A stretch of DNA of 64,000 nt from JARRLC01 sp050290865. GTDB taxonomy: Bacteria; Pseudomonadota; Alphaproteobacteria; Rhizobiales; Rhodomicrobiaceae. The stretch covers positions 62,001 to 126,000 of the forward strand of contig JBNKIW010000004.1 of NCBI GenBank assembly GCA_050290865.1. Reading direction: 5' to 3'. The position numbers were made by a program, and so were the translations under genes. This document shows positions 25,410-35,037 of this stretch, in pieces. Positions within the stretch are counted from its first letter, which is position 1. Every line of letters begins with the position of its first letter. The notes under the pieces are model-generated. The model saw only the letters and a program-made list of their open reading frames with translations, was not told where the DNA came from and made no database searches.

Positions 25410-26292
25410 TAGGTGCATTCTTTCGTATCTGCAACGCCAAGTTATACGCCCTTCTTCGCGGTACTCCAAATGTTCTCGTCACTTCTTCCACAGCGTCCCT
25501 CACGCTCATGAGTTCCAAGGAGTGGCAAAGGGCGTCTCTCAGCTCTTCGTCAGACGCGGTATGCGCGACGGGCGGCGAGATCAGCAGCACGAACTCGCCT
25601 TTCCACTCCCCTGTCGCATCGCGGCCGAGCGGCAGCGAACCACGAATAAACTCTTCAAAATGTTTGGTAAGTTCGCGGGCAATGACGACATCGCGCCCCT
25701 GAAACCGTTCTCCCAGGATGCGGAGGGTGTCCTGCAGCCGGGACGCGGTCTCGAACAGGATCAGAGTGCCCGGCACGTCCGCGAGAGCGTCGAGACGGCG
25801 GCGCGCCGCTGCTTCGCGGGGGGGCAAAAAGCCGGCGAAAAAGAAGCTGTCACTCGGGAGGCCGCTCGCGGCCAGCGCCGCCAGGACCGCGGACGGTCCC
25901 GGAACGCTGGAAACGGCGATGCCTTCAGCCGCCGCCTCACGCACCAGCTTGAAACCGGGATCGGATATGAGCGGCGTTCCGGCATCCGATATCAGCGCCA
26001 CCGCCTCGCCCGCCCTCAGCCACCCTAGAATCTTCGGGCGCTCACGCTCCGCATTGTGGTCATGGTACGCCGTAAGATGCCGGGCGATGCCAAAATGGTT
26101 AAGCAGCTTCAGGCTGTGTCGGGTGTCCTCGCAGAGAACACGGTCGGCGCGGGACAGCACCGCGAGCGCGCGCAACGTGATGTCCGCGAGATTGCCGATG
26201 GGGGTCGCCACGAGGTACAGCCCCGGCGCCAGCGGCTCCGTTGTCTCCCGGGCGAGGGTCGATCGTATCGAACTGAGCAGCGGATCGGTCAT
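25393..26292 (-). CDS. rsmI: 16S rRNA (cytidine-1402-2'-O)-methyltransferase
   Basis: RsmI methylates the 2'-O of C1402 in the P-site region of 16S rRNA. The 299-residue protein has the tetrapyrrole-methylase-type fold: LYLVATPIGNLADITLRALA at residues 27-46, VLCEDTRHS, AVALISDAGTPLISDPGFKL and PSAVLAALAASGLPSDSFFF. The C-terminal GVPRRRAYNLALQI is also typical. It is divergent from the lipoprotein gene at 26571 and overlaps the start of yraN. Confidence 0.96.
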   Translation of the reverse strand: MTDPLLSSIRSTLARETTEPLAPGLYLVATPIGNLADITLRALAVLSRADRVLCEDTRHSLKLLNHFGIARHLTAYHDHNAERERPKILGWLRAGEAVALISDAGTPLISDPGFKLVREAAAEGIAVSSVPGPSAVLAALAASGLPSDSFFFAGFLPPREAAARRRLDALADVPGTLILFETASRLQDTLRILGERFQGRDVVIARELTKHFEEFIRGSLPLGRDATGEWKGEFVLLISPPVAHTASDEELRDALCHSLELMSVRDAVEEVTRTFGVPRRRAYNLALQIRKNAPNDSRE

Positions 26293-26570
26293 GAGTTGCC
26301 AGAATGTGGTGTCAAAATCCCGTAAGAGAGGCCGCTGGATGTATCACCTTGTGGCCATAGTCGCCATTTATCAAACATGGGGGGGTGATGCGCGCACGTG
26401 AATTGTGCGAAGCTTGTCTTGCGTCGGGGTGATTCTCAGGTGACGCTTGACTTTGGCATGGGGCTTGATCCAGACGGAAGCAGGGGCGGCGTTTGGCAAG
26501 GGCGCAATTTGCGGCCCACAGGAGGATAGCGCCCCGCTCCGGCACCGCTTACGAGGACGGCGAGAAAAGC

Positions 26571-27860
26571 ATGTTGTCTCAACACCCGGCGAGGGCTTCT
26601 TCCGGTGCTTCGTTGATTTTGGCAGTCCTGCCGCTTCGGTACGTGAAGTGGATCTGCGGCGCCGCCCTTCTATTCATCTCGGCCTGTCTGACCACGGCAT
26701 GCTCGATCGGCGGTGCGGGCCGCGGAACCAGTCTCCTGGGGATCGGCCTGCCCGGCGGCGAGACAAAAGCCGCCAGCGCCACGTCCGGGGAGGGCTCGGG
26801 CCTGCAGAAACCGGCGGTGAAGGTGGCTTTCCTCCTGCCGATCAGTGCCCAGGGCAATACTGCCGGTGTCGCCAAAGCGCTGAAGCAGGCGGGCGAGCTG
26901 GCGCTTTTTGAATTCGACAACCCCAACGTGCAACTCGTTCCAAAGGATACGCGCGGAACGCCGGAAGGCGCCAAGACGGCGGCCAAGGAAGCCGTCGCCG
27001 AGGGCGCCGAACTGATCATCGGCCCGCTTTTCGCCAATGAAGTCGCCGCCGCCGCACCCGAGGCGCAGAGCGCAGGTATCCCCATGATCGCTTTCTCCAG
27101 CGATCGCAAGGTTGCAGGAAACGGCGTCTACCTTCTGAGCTTCCTGGCGGGCAGCGACGTGCCGCGCATGGTTTCCTACGCCATCAGCCAGGGCAGGACG
27201 CGCTTCGCCGCCCTCATTCCGCAAACCGAATACGGCCGCCTCGTCGAGCAGAGCTTTCTCGGCTCCGTCAACAAACTCGGCGGACAGATCGTGGCGGTGA
27301 AAAACTATCCACAGGACGCCAACGGCATGCTTGCCCCCGTGCGCGAGATTGCGGCATTAGCCAAGAAGGGCGAGCCGCCGCAGATCGACGCGCTGTTCAT
27401 CCCTGCGGGCGCCGACACGCTGCCGGCGCTGGCCCCGCTCCTGCCCTACGCCGCCCTCGACACGACGGCCGTCAAGGTTATCGGCACCAATGGCTGGGAC
27501 TACACGGGCATCGGCAAGGAAAAGGCGCTGATCGGCGGATGGTTTTCCGCTGCCGATCCCAAAGGCTGGACGGCCTTCACCAGACGCTATGTGGAGACTT
27601 ACAGCGATGTCCCGCCGCGGCTCGCTAGCCTCGCATATGACGCCGTGAGCCTCGCGGTGTCGCTGTCCAACAATCCTTCGGGGAGCCGCTACACCGCCGC
27701 CCAGCTTACGCGGTCAAGCGGTTTCAATGGCGTTGACGGCCTGTTCCGGCTTCGGACCGACGGCACCTCGGAACGCGGCTTCGCCGTGCTTGAGGTGCAG
27801 CGTTTCGGCAATCAGGTCATTAACCGCGCACCGTCGAGTTTCACCACGGCTCAGTATTGA
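26571..27860 (+). CDS. Lipoprotein with periplasmic-binding fold (LppC/LpoA-like penicillin-binding protein activator)
   Basis: The 429-residue product from ATG 26571 has a signal with the lipobox ISAC, so it is probably anchored to the outer membrane. From about residue 80 it is a type-1 periplasmic binding domain (VKVAFLLPISAQGNTAGVAK, ELIIGPLFANEV, MIAFSSDRKVAGNGVYLLSF, KVIGTNGWDYTG). In gammaproteobacteria LpoA, the relative of this fold, activates PBP1A. The divergent neighbours rsmI and yraN are the usual context in Proteobacteria, supporting this call over an ABC-transporter binding protein. It lacks the N-terminal TPR domain of E. coli LpoA. A GTG further in could be an alternative start. 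Confidence 0.82.
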   Translation: MLSQHPARASSGASLILAVLPLRYVKWICGAALLFISACLTTACSIGGAGRGTSLLGIGLPGGETKAASATSGEGSGLQKPAVKVAFLLPISAQGNTAGVAKALKQAGELALFEFDNPNVQLVPKDTRGTPEGAKTAAKEAVAEGAELIIGPLFANEVAAAAPEAQSAGIPMIAFSSDRKVAGNGVYLLSFLAGSDVPRMVSYAISQGRTRFAALIPQTEYGRLVEQSFLGSVNKLGGQIVAVKNYPQDANGMLAPVREIAALAKKGEPPQIDALFIPAGADTLPALAPLLPYAALDTTAVKVIGTNGWDYTGIGKEKALIGGWFSAADPKGWTAFTRRYVETYSDVPPRLASLAYDAVSLAVSLSNNPSGSRYTAAQLTRSSGFNGVDGLFRLRTDGTSERGFAVLEVQRFGNQVINRAPSSFTTAQY

Positions 27861-27866
27861 GGGCTT

Positions 27867-27894
27867 CCCGTGCGGCACGGCTGACCGCCACGGG
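27867..27894. terminator. Hairpin between convergent genes
   Basis: CCCGTG-CGG pairs with CCG-C-CACGGG, nine base pairs with one bulged base, in the 48-base gap between two convergent genes. No T-run is present on either side, so it would be a non-canonical terminator or rely on Rho. Confidence 0.4.
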
Positions 27895-27908
27895 ACATCC
27901 TTGCCGCG

Positions 27909-29201
27909 CTATTTCTCGCTGCCCCAGGCCTTGCGCGCACGATGCAGCAGCCACCAGATGATCACCACCACGGCGGGCACCGCCGCCGCCGAAGCCAGTT
28001 CGGGCGTCACCATCTTCGGCAGAAGACCGGTATGCTTCACACCCTTGGCCACGTAGCCGAACAGCCCCACCACGTAATAGCTCACCGCCGCTATCGACAG
28101 CCCCTCCACAGTCTGCTGCAGGCGGAGTTGCAGACGGCTGCGGCGATTCATCGAGGCGAGCAACAGCCGGTTCTGGTCCTCAAGTTCGGACTGAATACGC
28201 GCTCGCAGCAGGTCGGTGGCGTGGGCGAGGCGCACGGAAAGCCCCCGCAGGCGGGCGTCGATCGCCGCGCAGGTCGCCATGGCGGGGTTGAAGCGGCGGC
28301 GCAGGAAACGCGAGAAGCTCACATAGCCGCCGTGCTCGCGCTCACGGATGACGTCAAGCCGCCCACGCGCCAGTTCGGCATAGGCGCGCGTCGCGCCGAA
28401 CCGGAAGGACGTCGCGGCAAGTTGTGTCTCCAGTTCCGCTGACAGCGCCGTGAGTTCTTGAAGGATGCGGTGATTGGCAGCGGTGCTCGGGGCCTCCGTC
28501 ATCTCGCGCAACAGCCGCAGAAGCTCATCCTCGGCGCGGCGCACCATCGGCTCCATGCGGCGCGCGACCGGCAGACCGAGGAGAGCGAGGCAGCGGTATG
28601 TTTCCAGCTCCAGCACCCGCTGCACGAGCCGGCCGGCTCGTGTCGGGGCAAGCGTCAGATCCTCGATGAGGATGCGCATCACACCCGCTTCATTGCTGCG
28701 GAAATCCGAGGCCACGATAGCGCTGTCTTCGGCAGCCGCGATCGCCGCCAGGCTGGAGCGGTCGAACGGCGCTTCGATGTCCTCCGGTAGCTGAAAATGA
28801 GCCACGAGCGCAAGATCGACCGCCACCAGGAGGCGCCCGGCGGGCTTGTAGGCCCGGAAGGCATCGGGGAGGTCGCTGGCATTGCGCGTGAAAGGCGCTT
28901 CGCCGCCGCCATCCGCATTCCAGGTGTAGGAGGCGAATTCGGCGTGCAGCTCCCAGCGCAGGGTCCACTCGCCCACATGGACCATGTGGAAGCGTGCATT
29001 CGGACCGGGCGGCTCGACACCCATTTCGCCGCAAAGCGCTTGGAAGGCCTCCTGCTCGCGTACGCCGTCTCCGGGGGCGATCACGAAGGCGAAGTGATGA
29101 AAACGCTGCGGCGTCGCGAAGGCCTGGAACGGCCTCAGGTGCAACTCTTCCTGAACGGCGTCACGGTCATCGTGCGCGGTGAAATTGAGGTCTGTGTTCA
29201 A
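27909..29201 (-). CDS. DUF3422 family membrane protein
   Basis: This matches the DUF3422 family, common in Alpha- and Betaproteobacteria and without assigned function. The N-terminal half contains RPFQAFATPQRFHHFAFV and WELHAEFASYTW; the middle is helical, with coiled-coil character around residues 230-330; two hydrophobic segments close the protein (SIAAVSYYVVGLFGYVAKGV and AVPAVVVIIWWLLHRA). I chose the TTG at 29201, giving 430 residues, because GGAG lies five bases upstream; a GTG at 29270 has its ribosome site touching the start codon. The topology recalls CorA-type channels but no GMN motif is present. Confidence 0.85.
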   Translation of the reverse strand: MNTDLNFTAHDDRDAVQEELHLRPFQAFATPQRFHHFAFVIAPGDGVREQEAFQALCGEMGVEPPGPNARFHMVHVGEWTLRWELHAEFASYTWNADGGGEAPFTRNASDLPDAFRAYKPAGRLLVAVDLALVAHFQLPEDIEAPFDRSSLAAIAAAEDSAIVASDFRSNEAGVMRILIEDLTLAPTRAGRLVQRVLELETYRCLALLGLPVARRMEPMVRRAEDELLRLLREMTEAPSTAANHRILQELTALSAELETQLAATSFRFGATRAYAELARGRLDVIREREHGGYVSFSRFLRRRFNPAMATCAAIDARLRGLSVRLAHATDLLRARIQSELEDQNRLLLASMNRRSRLQLRLQQTVEGLSIAAVSYYVVGLFGYVAKGVKHTGLLPKMVTPELASAAAVPAVVVIIWWLLHRARKAWGSEK

Positions 29202-29460
29202 CGTTGCTCCGCCCCGGTGTTTCTGCTGATTTGCCCGGCGAACCTCCGCGGAATGCGCACGCCGCCCCACCCTCCGCCGGTTCCGTAAACGCTGCCACGC
29301 GCCTGTGCGGCAGCGGATGCGGTCGTGCGGATTGGATGCTCGCCTTCACTGGCACAACGAAAGAAAGGAAGCAGTCCGCCGGTTCTCAGCCCACAGCTTC
29401 GCATTCCTTCATGCCATAAGTTTGACACATGGTCTGGGCGCAGACGGATCGTCCGGCCGC

Positions 29461-31626
29461 TTACACAACCGCCTCGCGCGGCGTATAACCGAGCTGCGCG
29501 CTGAGCTTGTTGAGAAGATCGGTCGCGGCGACCGCGATCACGGTGCCGGGGCCGAAAATCGCTTTGGCGCCCGCGTGGTAAAGCGCCTCATAGTCCCGCG
29601 GCGGGATCACGCCGCCGACCGCGATCATGATATCCGGGCGTCCTTGGCGTTCAAGTTCGGCCCGGAGTTCCGGCACCAGCGTCAGGTGCCCCGCGGCCAG
29701 CGACGACACGCCCACGATATGCACGTCATTCTCGATCGCCTGCCGCGCCGCTTCCGCGGGCGTCGAGAACAGCGCGCCGATATCGACGTCGAAACCGAGA
29801 TCCGCGAAAGCCGAGGCGATCACCTTCTGGCCGCGATCGTGACCGTCCTGGCCGATCTTGGCGACGAGAATACGCGGACGCCGGCCGTCATTGGCTTCGA
29901 AGGCGTCGGTCATGGCGAGCACGTGCTCTACATCCTCGTTCATCTGCCCGATCTCCTGACGGTAGACGCCTGAGACGGCGCGCGTCTCAATGCGGTGGCG
30001 GCCGAACACCTTTTCCATGGCCATAGAGATTTCGCCGACGGTGGCTTTGGCGCGCGCCGCGCTGATCGAAAGTTCCAGGAGATTGCCGCCGTTCTGCGCC
30101 GCTTCGGTGAGAGCGTCGAGCGCGGCCTGGGTCTCGGCTTCGTTGCGCTCGGCGCGCAGGCGGATCAGCTTCTCGATCTGCTTGGCGCGCACGGCGGAAT
30201 TGTCCACCACCAGAACGTCCACGGCCTGATCCTCGGCGGGCTTGTATTTGTTGACGCCGACGATGGTCTGCGCACCGGAATCGATGCGCGCCTGGGTGCG
30301 GGCTGCGGCTTCCTCGATACGCATCTTCGGCAGGCCCGCATCGATGGCCTTCGCCATCCCGCCATGCCCCTCGACCTCCTCGATATGCGTCCACGCCTTG
30401 CGCGCCAGCTCGTAGGTGAGGCGTTCGACATAATAGCTGCCGCCCCACGGGTCGATGACACCGCAGGTGCCGGTTTCCTGCGCGACGAAGAGCTGTGTGT
30501 TGCGAGCGATGCGTGCGGAGAAATCGGTCGGCAGCGCCAACGCTTCGTCCAGCGCGTTGGTGTGCAGCGACTGCGTGCCGCCATGGGTCGCCGCCAGCGC
30601 CTCGACGCAGGTGCGCATGACGTTGTTGTACACATCCTGGGCGGTGAGGCTCCAGCCCGAAGTCTGGCAGTGCGTGCGCAGCGACATGGACCGCGGGTTC
30701 TGCGCCCCCAGTTCCTTCATGATCCTGGCCCAGAGGAGGCGCGCGGCGCGCATCTTGGCCACTTCCATGAAGAAATTCATGCCGATGGCCCAGAAGAACG
30801 ACAGGCGCGGCGCGAACGCGTCGATGCCCAGGCCCGCCTTCTGGCCGGCGCGGACATATTCGATACCGTCGGCGAGCGTGTAGGCGAGCTCCAGATCGGC
30901 TGTCGCCCCGGCTTCCTGCATGTGGTAGCCGGAAATCGAAATGGAGTTGAATTTCGGCATATGCACCGAGGCGTAAGCAAAAATGTCGGAGATGATCCGC
31001 ATCGACGGGGCGGGCGGATAAATATAGGTGTTGCGGACCATGAACTCTTTGAGAATATCGTTCTGGATGGTCCCGGAGAGATCTTTCGGATCCACGCCCT
31101 GTTCTTCGGCAGCGATGATATAGAGCGCAAGAATGGGGAGCACAGCACCGTTCATGGTCATCGATACGGTCATTTCCGACAAGGGAATGCCGTCGAACAG
31201 CGTCCGCATGTCGTAAATGGAGTCGATGGCCACGCCCGCCATGCCCACATCGCCCTTGACGCGCGGATGGTCGCTGTCATAGCCGCGGTGCGTGGCAAGG
31301 TCGAAGGCGATGGACAGGCCCTTCTGGCCGCTGGCGAGGTTGCGGCGGTAGAAAGCGTTCGACTCCTCCGCGGTGGAGAATCCCGCATATTGCCGGACCG
31401 TCCAGGGCTGCTGGACATACATCGTCGGATAGGGCCCGCGCAGATAAGGCGGGATGCCCGGCAGACCGTCGAGAAAATCGAGCGCCGCGATGTCCTGCGG
31501 GCCGTAGACGGGGGCGAGCGGGATGCCCTCGGGCGTCATCCACGCATCGGCGGCGTGCGCGTGCCCGGGCGCGGCGGCTTCGGCCACCTTCCATTCGATA
31601 CCGGCAAAATTCGGCAAGGGGCTCAT
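29461..31626 (-). CDS. mutB: Methylmalonyl-CoA mutase, large catalytic subunit
   Basis: This subunit interconverts methylmalonyl-CoA and succinyl-CoA using adenosylcobalamin, as the last step of propionyl-CoA use. The 721-residue protein has the (beta/alpha)8 barrel in residues 30-560, with substrate-region motifs such as QPWTVRQYAGFSTAEESN and AFDLATHRGYDSDHPRVKGD. The C-terminal cobalamin domain carries the base-off DxHxxG motif at Asp594-His596-Gly599, with later GGVIPPRD. It follows the small-subunit gene by 15 bases, so the two are one transcription unit. The MeaB-type chaperone gene is not in the window. Confidence 0.97.
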   Translation of the reverse strand: MSPLPNFAGIEWKVAEAAAPGHAHAADAWMTPEGIPLAPVYGPQDIAALDFLDGLPGIPPYLRGPYPTMYVQQPWTVRQYAGFSTAEESNAFYRRNLASGQKGLSIAFDLATHRGYDSDHPRVKGDVGMAGVAIDSIYDMRTLFDGIPLSEMTVSMTMNGAVLPILALYIIAAEEQGVDPKDLSGTIQNDILKEFMVRNTYIYPPAPSMRIISDIFAYASVHMPKFNSISISGYHMQEAGATADLELAYTLADGIEYVRAGQKAGLGIDAFAPRLSFFWAIGMNFFMEVAKMRAARLLWARIMKELGAQNPRSMSLRTHCQTSGWSLTAQDVYNNVMRTCVEALAATHGGTQSLHTNALDEALALPTDFSARIARNTQLFVAQETGTCGVIDPWGGSYYVERLTYELARKAWTHIEEVEGHGGMAKAIDAGLPKMRIEEAAARTQARIDSGAQTIVGVNKYKPAEDQAVDVLVVDNSAVRAKQIEKLIRLRAERNEAETQAALDALTEAAQNGGNLLELSISAARAKATVGEISMAMEKVFGRHRIETRAVSGVYRQEIGQMNEDVEHVLAMTDAFEANDGRRPRILVAKIGQDGHDRGQKVIASAFADLGFDVDIGALFSTPAEAARQAIENDVHIVGVSSLAAGHLTLVPELRAELERQGRPDIMIAVGGVIPPRDYEALYHAGAKAIFGPGTVIAVAATDLLNKLSAQLGYTPREAVV

Positions 31627-31641
31627 ATCAGGTCTGGCTCG

Positions 31642-33741
31642 TCATCGGATTAGCATACTGGCGTCCGGCTCCTCGCCATCCTCGAACTCCTCGGACTCCG
31701 GCTCGCCCAGCTCCTTCACGCGCATCATGTGATGCAATTCTTCCAGGATCGTCAGCATGTTGCAGCCCTCATAAATGATGCGGTCCACGGCACGCTTGTC
31801 ATCCTCGGGCAGGTCTTTGAGCGCGTCGGCATCGGCGACCAGATAGACGGCCACCGCGCCCGCGCGTCTGAGGGCACCGGGCACGCCGGGCAGCACCCTG
31901 AGCGTGGCAGGTGAAGCGCAGATGCAGGCGACCGGTGCGGGAGAGCGCTGGAAGCTGCGCGCCACGGAGTCCGCGTCGGTGTAGCCGCCCTCGTCGAACA
32001 CCTCGATGCCGCCCGCCGCGAAAAAGTTCTGCGCCCAACTCGCCCTGGCGTTGTACTCCGCGAGCGCGCCGAGATTGGCGAGAAACACTGGCGGCCGCGC
32101 CCGCACCCGCGCCAGCGCCCGGTCGGAGGCGGCACGGAGCGCTTCGTAGGGCTCGGCGGCGCGTGTCGAGGTTTCGGGGAGCAAATCAGAGCGTTCGAGA
32201 AGCGTCTCACAGGCGCGTTCGAGGCCCTTGAGCCTGGCGCCGTTCGCTGCCGCCGCGACCATCGCCGCGAAGCGCTCGCCACTGCCCGCGAGCGGAAGAA
32301 CCGGTACCACTCCCTCGCCGTCGAGCGCACCGAGATCGATTTCCAGATCCTCCGGGCGCGAGAAAACCGGCTCCTCGGCAAGGTTCGGGAAGGTTGTGAC
32401 GCCGGTGATCTTGTCCCGATTGCGGTTGAGACTGGCCGCGCGGCGCATGGCGACGTCGGCAAGGCTGCGCGCGATGCAGCCCGTCTCCAGCGCCGCCATG
32501 AGACCGCCCGCGGCTTCGATCCGGCGGAATTCGTCCCAGGCGGCCTCGGCAAGCTGGTGGGTGAGGCTCTCGACATACCACGAACCGCCCGCGGCGTCGG
32601 CAACGCGCCCGAGATGGGATTCTTCCTGCAGAATCAACTGGGTGTTGCGGGCAAGATGGCGCGAGAAGGCGTCCGGCGTACCGTGGCGCGTATTGAAGGG
32701 GATGACGAGGATCGCCTCCGCACCGCCGACCGCCGCTCCGAAGGTCGCCGCTGTGCCGCGCAGGATGTTCACATGCGGATCGCGCTCGGTGATCATCCGG
32801 AACGACATTTCGGCGATGACCGGCGCCGCCTGCGGAACGACGCCCGCCGCTTCGGTGGCTCGCGCCCACAGCGCCCGCATTGCGCGGAACTTGGCGATGG
32901 TGCCGAAGAGGTCGGCGTCCGCCGTCAGCACGAACTGGATGGCGCTGGCGGCGTCATCCACCGGCCAATGCGCCTCGGTCATGGCGCGCCAATAGGCGAC
33001 GGCGGCGGACAGGGTGTAAGCCAGTTCCTCGCGGCTGGACCCGCCGGCCTGGTGCCATGCCCGGCCCGAGGCGACAAACGGCCTGAGGGCATAGCCGCTG
33101 CTGCGGAAATAGCTCGCCGCGTCGAGCGCATCGCTCAGCGCGCGGTCCCGCTCGGCGGGGATAAAGCCGCTGGCGGCGATCAAACTCAAAGGATCGAACC
33201 CTGCCGAGCCTGTCAGCCTGCTGTGCGCAATGCCACTCTTCTCCCACAGCGCCGTCATCAGCGCCGCCCCGGCAACGGCGTCGGACCCACCGGAGATGTG
33301 CACCGCGAGAGACTCCAGCGCCACGCCGTCAAACACCCGTTCAAAGCCGCCGAGAGTCCGCGCCCCGATATAGGCGCCACCATAGGGAATATTGCCGCCG
33401 AGTTGCAACCATACCGCGCCGACGCCGTTGGCCACATCCTCCTTCAACTGGCGGTTGGCCTCCTTGAGGTCGAGATGGTCCAGAAGCTGGATGATCGTCC
33501 AGGGCTGGGACACCGCAGTGGCCGGCGCGCCACGAATGAAAGGCGCAGCCCCCGCCGTACCCGAACGCGCCGCCGCCTCCGCACCCTCGCGGCGCGTGTA
33601 GAGCGGGCGCGCGGCAATACCTTCGTACAGCTCGGTTTCGAGCGCGGAGAGCGGCTCACCCTTCAGCGCCTTCAAAGCGGCCTTTTCCCAATCTTCAAAG
33701 GAAACGGCCGGAAAGTCTCCGGCCAGCATCATGTCATTCAT
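31642..33741 (-). CDS. mutA: Methylmalonyl-CoA mutase, small subunit
   Basis: This 699-residue partner of the catalytic subunit shares the barrel (QPWTIIQLLDHLDLKEANRQ, NTRHGTPDAFSRHLARNTQL, AGGSWYVESLTHQLAE) but its C-terminal domain lacks the DxHxxG cobalamin motif, as in heterodimeric mutases. The presence of both subunits points to the alpha-beta type rather than the homodimeric type. It is the first gene of the pair. No cobalamin riboswitch was recognised in the 137 bases upstream. Confidence 0.93.
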   Translation of the reverse strand: MNDMMLAGDFPAVSFEDWEKAALKALKGEPLSALETELYEGIAARPLYTRREGAEAAARSGTAGAAPFIRGAPATAVSQPWTIIQLLDHLDLKEANRQLKEDVANGVGAVWLQLGGNIPYGGAYIGARTLGGFERVFDGVALESLAVHISGGSDAVAGAALMTALWEKSGIAHSRLTGSAGFDPLSLIAASGFIPAERDRALSDALDAASYFRSSGYALRPFVASGRAWHQAGGSSREELAYTLSAAVAYWRAMTEAHWPVDDAASAIQFVLTADADLFGTIAKFRAMRALWARATEAAGVVPQAAPVIAEMSFRMITERDPHVNILRGTAATFGAAVGGAEAILVIPFNTRHGTPDAFSRHLARNTQLILQEESHLGRVADAAGGSWYVESLTHQLAEAAWDEFRRIEAAGGLMAALETGCIARSLADVAMRRAASLNRNRDKITGVTTFPNLAEEPVFSRPEDLEIDLGALDGEGVVPVLPLAGSGERFAAMVAAAANGARLKGLERACETLLERSDLLPETSTRAAEPYEALRAASDRALARVRARPPVFLANLGALAEYNARASWAQNFFAAGGIEVFDEGGYTDADSVARSFQRSPAPVACICASPATLRVLPGVPGALRRAGAVAVYLVADADALKDLPEDDKRAVDRIIYEGCNMLTILEELHHMMRVKELGEPESEEFEDGEEPDASMLIR

Positions 33742-33878
33742 TGTGCCATCTTACCCAAATGGGCGGCGAAGCGTCCACTGCCGCGAAAGAATCGGACAGT
33801 GCGGGTGAACGCATAGCGTGATTTGCGCAACGGACAAAGCGCGCAATCCAAGGAGCAGGCTGGCGGACGCCTGTCATT

Positions 33879-34910
33879 TCATCCGCCGGTCACGCTCATA
33901 TGGCGGCTGATGGCCGGTCCGCCATGTTCGCGGTCGATGACGAAATCGTGGCCCCGCGGCTTGCGCGCGATGGCGGCATTGATCGCCTCGGCGAGCAGTT
34001 CGTTGCCCTCGCTCCGGCGCAAGGGTTCGCGCAGGTCGGCGGCGTCCTCCTGGCCGAGGCACATGTAGAGCGTGCCGGTGCAGGTAACGCGCACGCGGTT
34101 GCAGCTCTCGCAGAAATTGTGCGTCAGGGGCGTGATGAAGCCGAGCCGCCCGCCGGTTTCGGCGACACGAACATAGCGCGCCGGCCCGCCGGTGCGGTGA
34201 GCGATGTCTTCCAGCGTGAAACGCTCGCCAAGCCGCTCCCGCACGATGGACAGCGGCAGATACTGCGCCGTGCGGTCGCCGCCGACATCCCCCATCGGCA
34301 TGGTTTCGATGTACGTCAGGTCCATATCGCGGCCATGCGCCCAGACGAGCATGTCGCCGAGCTCGTCCTCGTTGAAGTCCTTCATCGCCACGGCGTTGAT
34401 CTTCACCGCCAGTCCGGCAGCCTGCGCCGCGTCGATCCCCGCCATCACCTGGGCGAAATCGCCCCAGCGCGTCACCGCCTTGAAGCGCTCTTCTCGCAGC
34501 GTGTCGAGCGAGATGTTGACGCGCCGCACGCCGCAGTCAGCCAGCTCCGCCGCGAGGCGCGGCATCTGGCTGGCATTGGTGGTCAGCGTCAGCTCCTCCA
34601 GCCCGTCCCCGAGATGGCGCGAAAGGCGCCGGATCAGCCACATGATGTTCTTGCGCACCAGCGGCTCGCCACCGGTCAGGCGGAGCCGGCGCACACCCTT
34701 CTCGACAAAGACGGTGCACAGCCGGTCGAGTTCTTCGAGAGTGAGGAGATCCTTGCGCGGCAGGAATTGCATATCCTCCGCCATGCAGTAGACGCAGCGG
34801 AGATCGCAGCGATCCGTTACCGAAACGCGCAGGTAGGTTACGCGGCGGCCGAACGGATCGGTCATCGCCGCCGGGGACGCACCGCCCCTCGTCGGATCCG
34901 CTATCGTCAT
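33879..34910 (-). CDS. moaA: GTP 3',8-cyclase (molybdenum cofactor biosynthesis MoaA)
   Basis: MoaA is a radical-SAM enzyme that starts molybdopterin synthesis from GTP. The 343-residue protein has the radical-SAM cluster at Cys35, Cys39 and Cys42 (CDLRCVYC), a second C-terminal cluster in HNFCESCNRVRVTC with a further Cys, and the functional GG terminus (SVTGG). An internal ATG at 34865 in MTDPFGRR is an alternative start. moaC, moaB and mog are not adjacent; moaE lies 14 kb away. The formate dehydrogenase in this window needs its product. Confidence 0.96.
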   Translation of the reverse strand: MTIADPTRGGASPAAMTDPFGRRVTYLRVSVTDRCDLRCVYCMAEDMQFLPRKDLLTLEELDRLCTVFVEKGVRRLRLTGGEPLVRKNIMWLIRRLSRHLGDGLEELTLTTNASQMPRLAAELADCGVRRVNISLDTLREERFKAVTRWGDFAQVMAGIDAAQAAGLAVKINAVAMKDFNEDELGDMLVWAHGRDMDLTYIETMPMGDVGGDRTAQYLPLSIVRERLGERFTLEDIAHRTGGPARYVRVAETGGRLGFITPLTHNFCESCNRVRVTCTGTLYMCLGQEDAADLREPLRRSEGNELLAEAINAAIARKPRGHDFVIDREHGGPAISRHMSVTGG

Positions 34911-35037
34911 ATTGGCGTCTCACCCCGTGGCCCTGCAATTTGTGCGCAGATGCCTTTATTGACTATACATGTAGCATTAATGGCCGCAGCGGGAAAGCGT
35001 GCGCGCGGCGGCGCGAGACAAGAATCCTTGAGGGACG

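Noticed and set aside
29995..31653. A 552-codon plus-strand frame inside mutB
   Set aside because: Antisense to conserved mutase sequence, with no family resemblance.
33742..33878. Possible cobalamin riboswitch before methylmalonyl-CoA mutase
   Set aside because: The gap is short and no B12-box sequence was recognised; a covariance search would decide.
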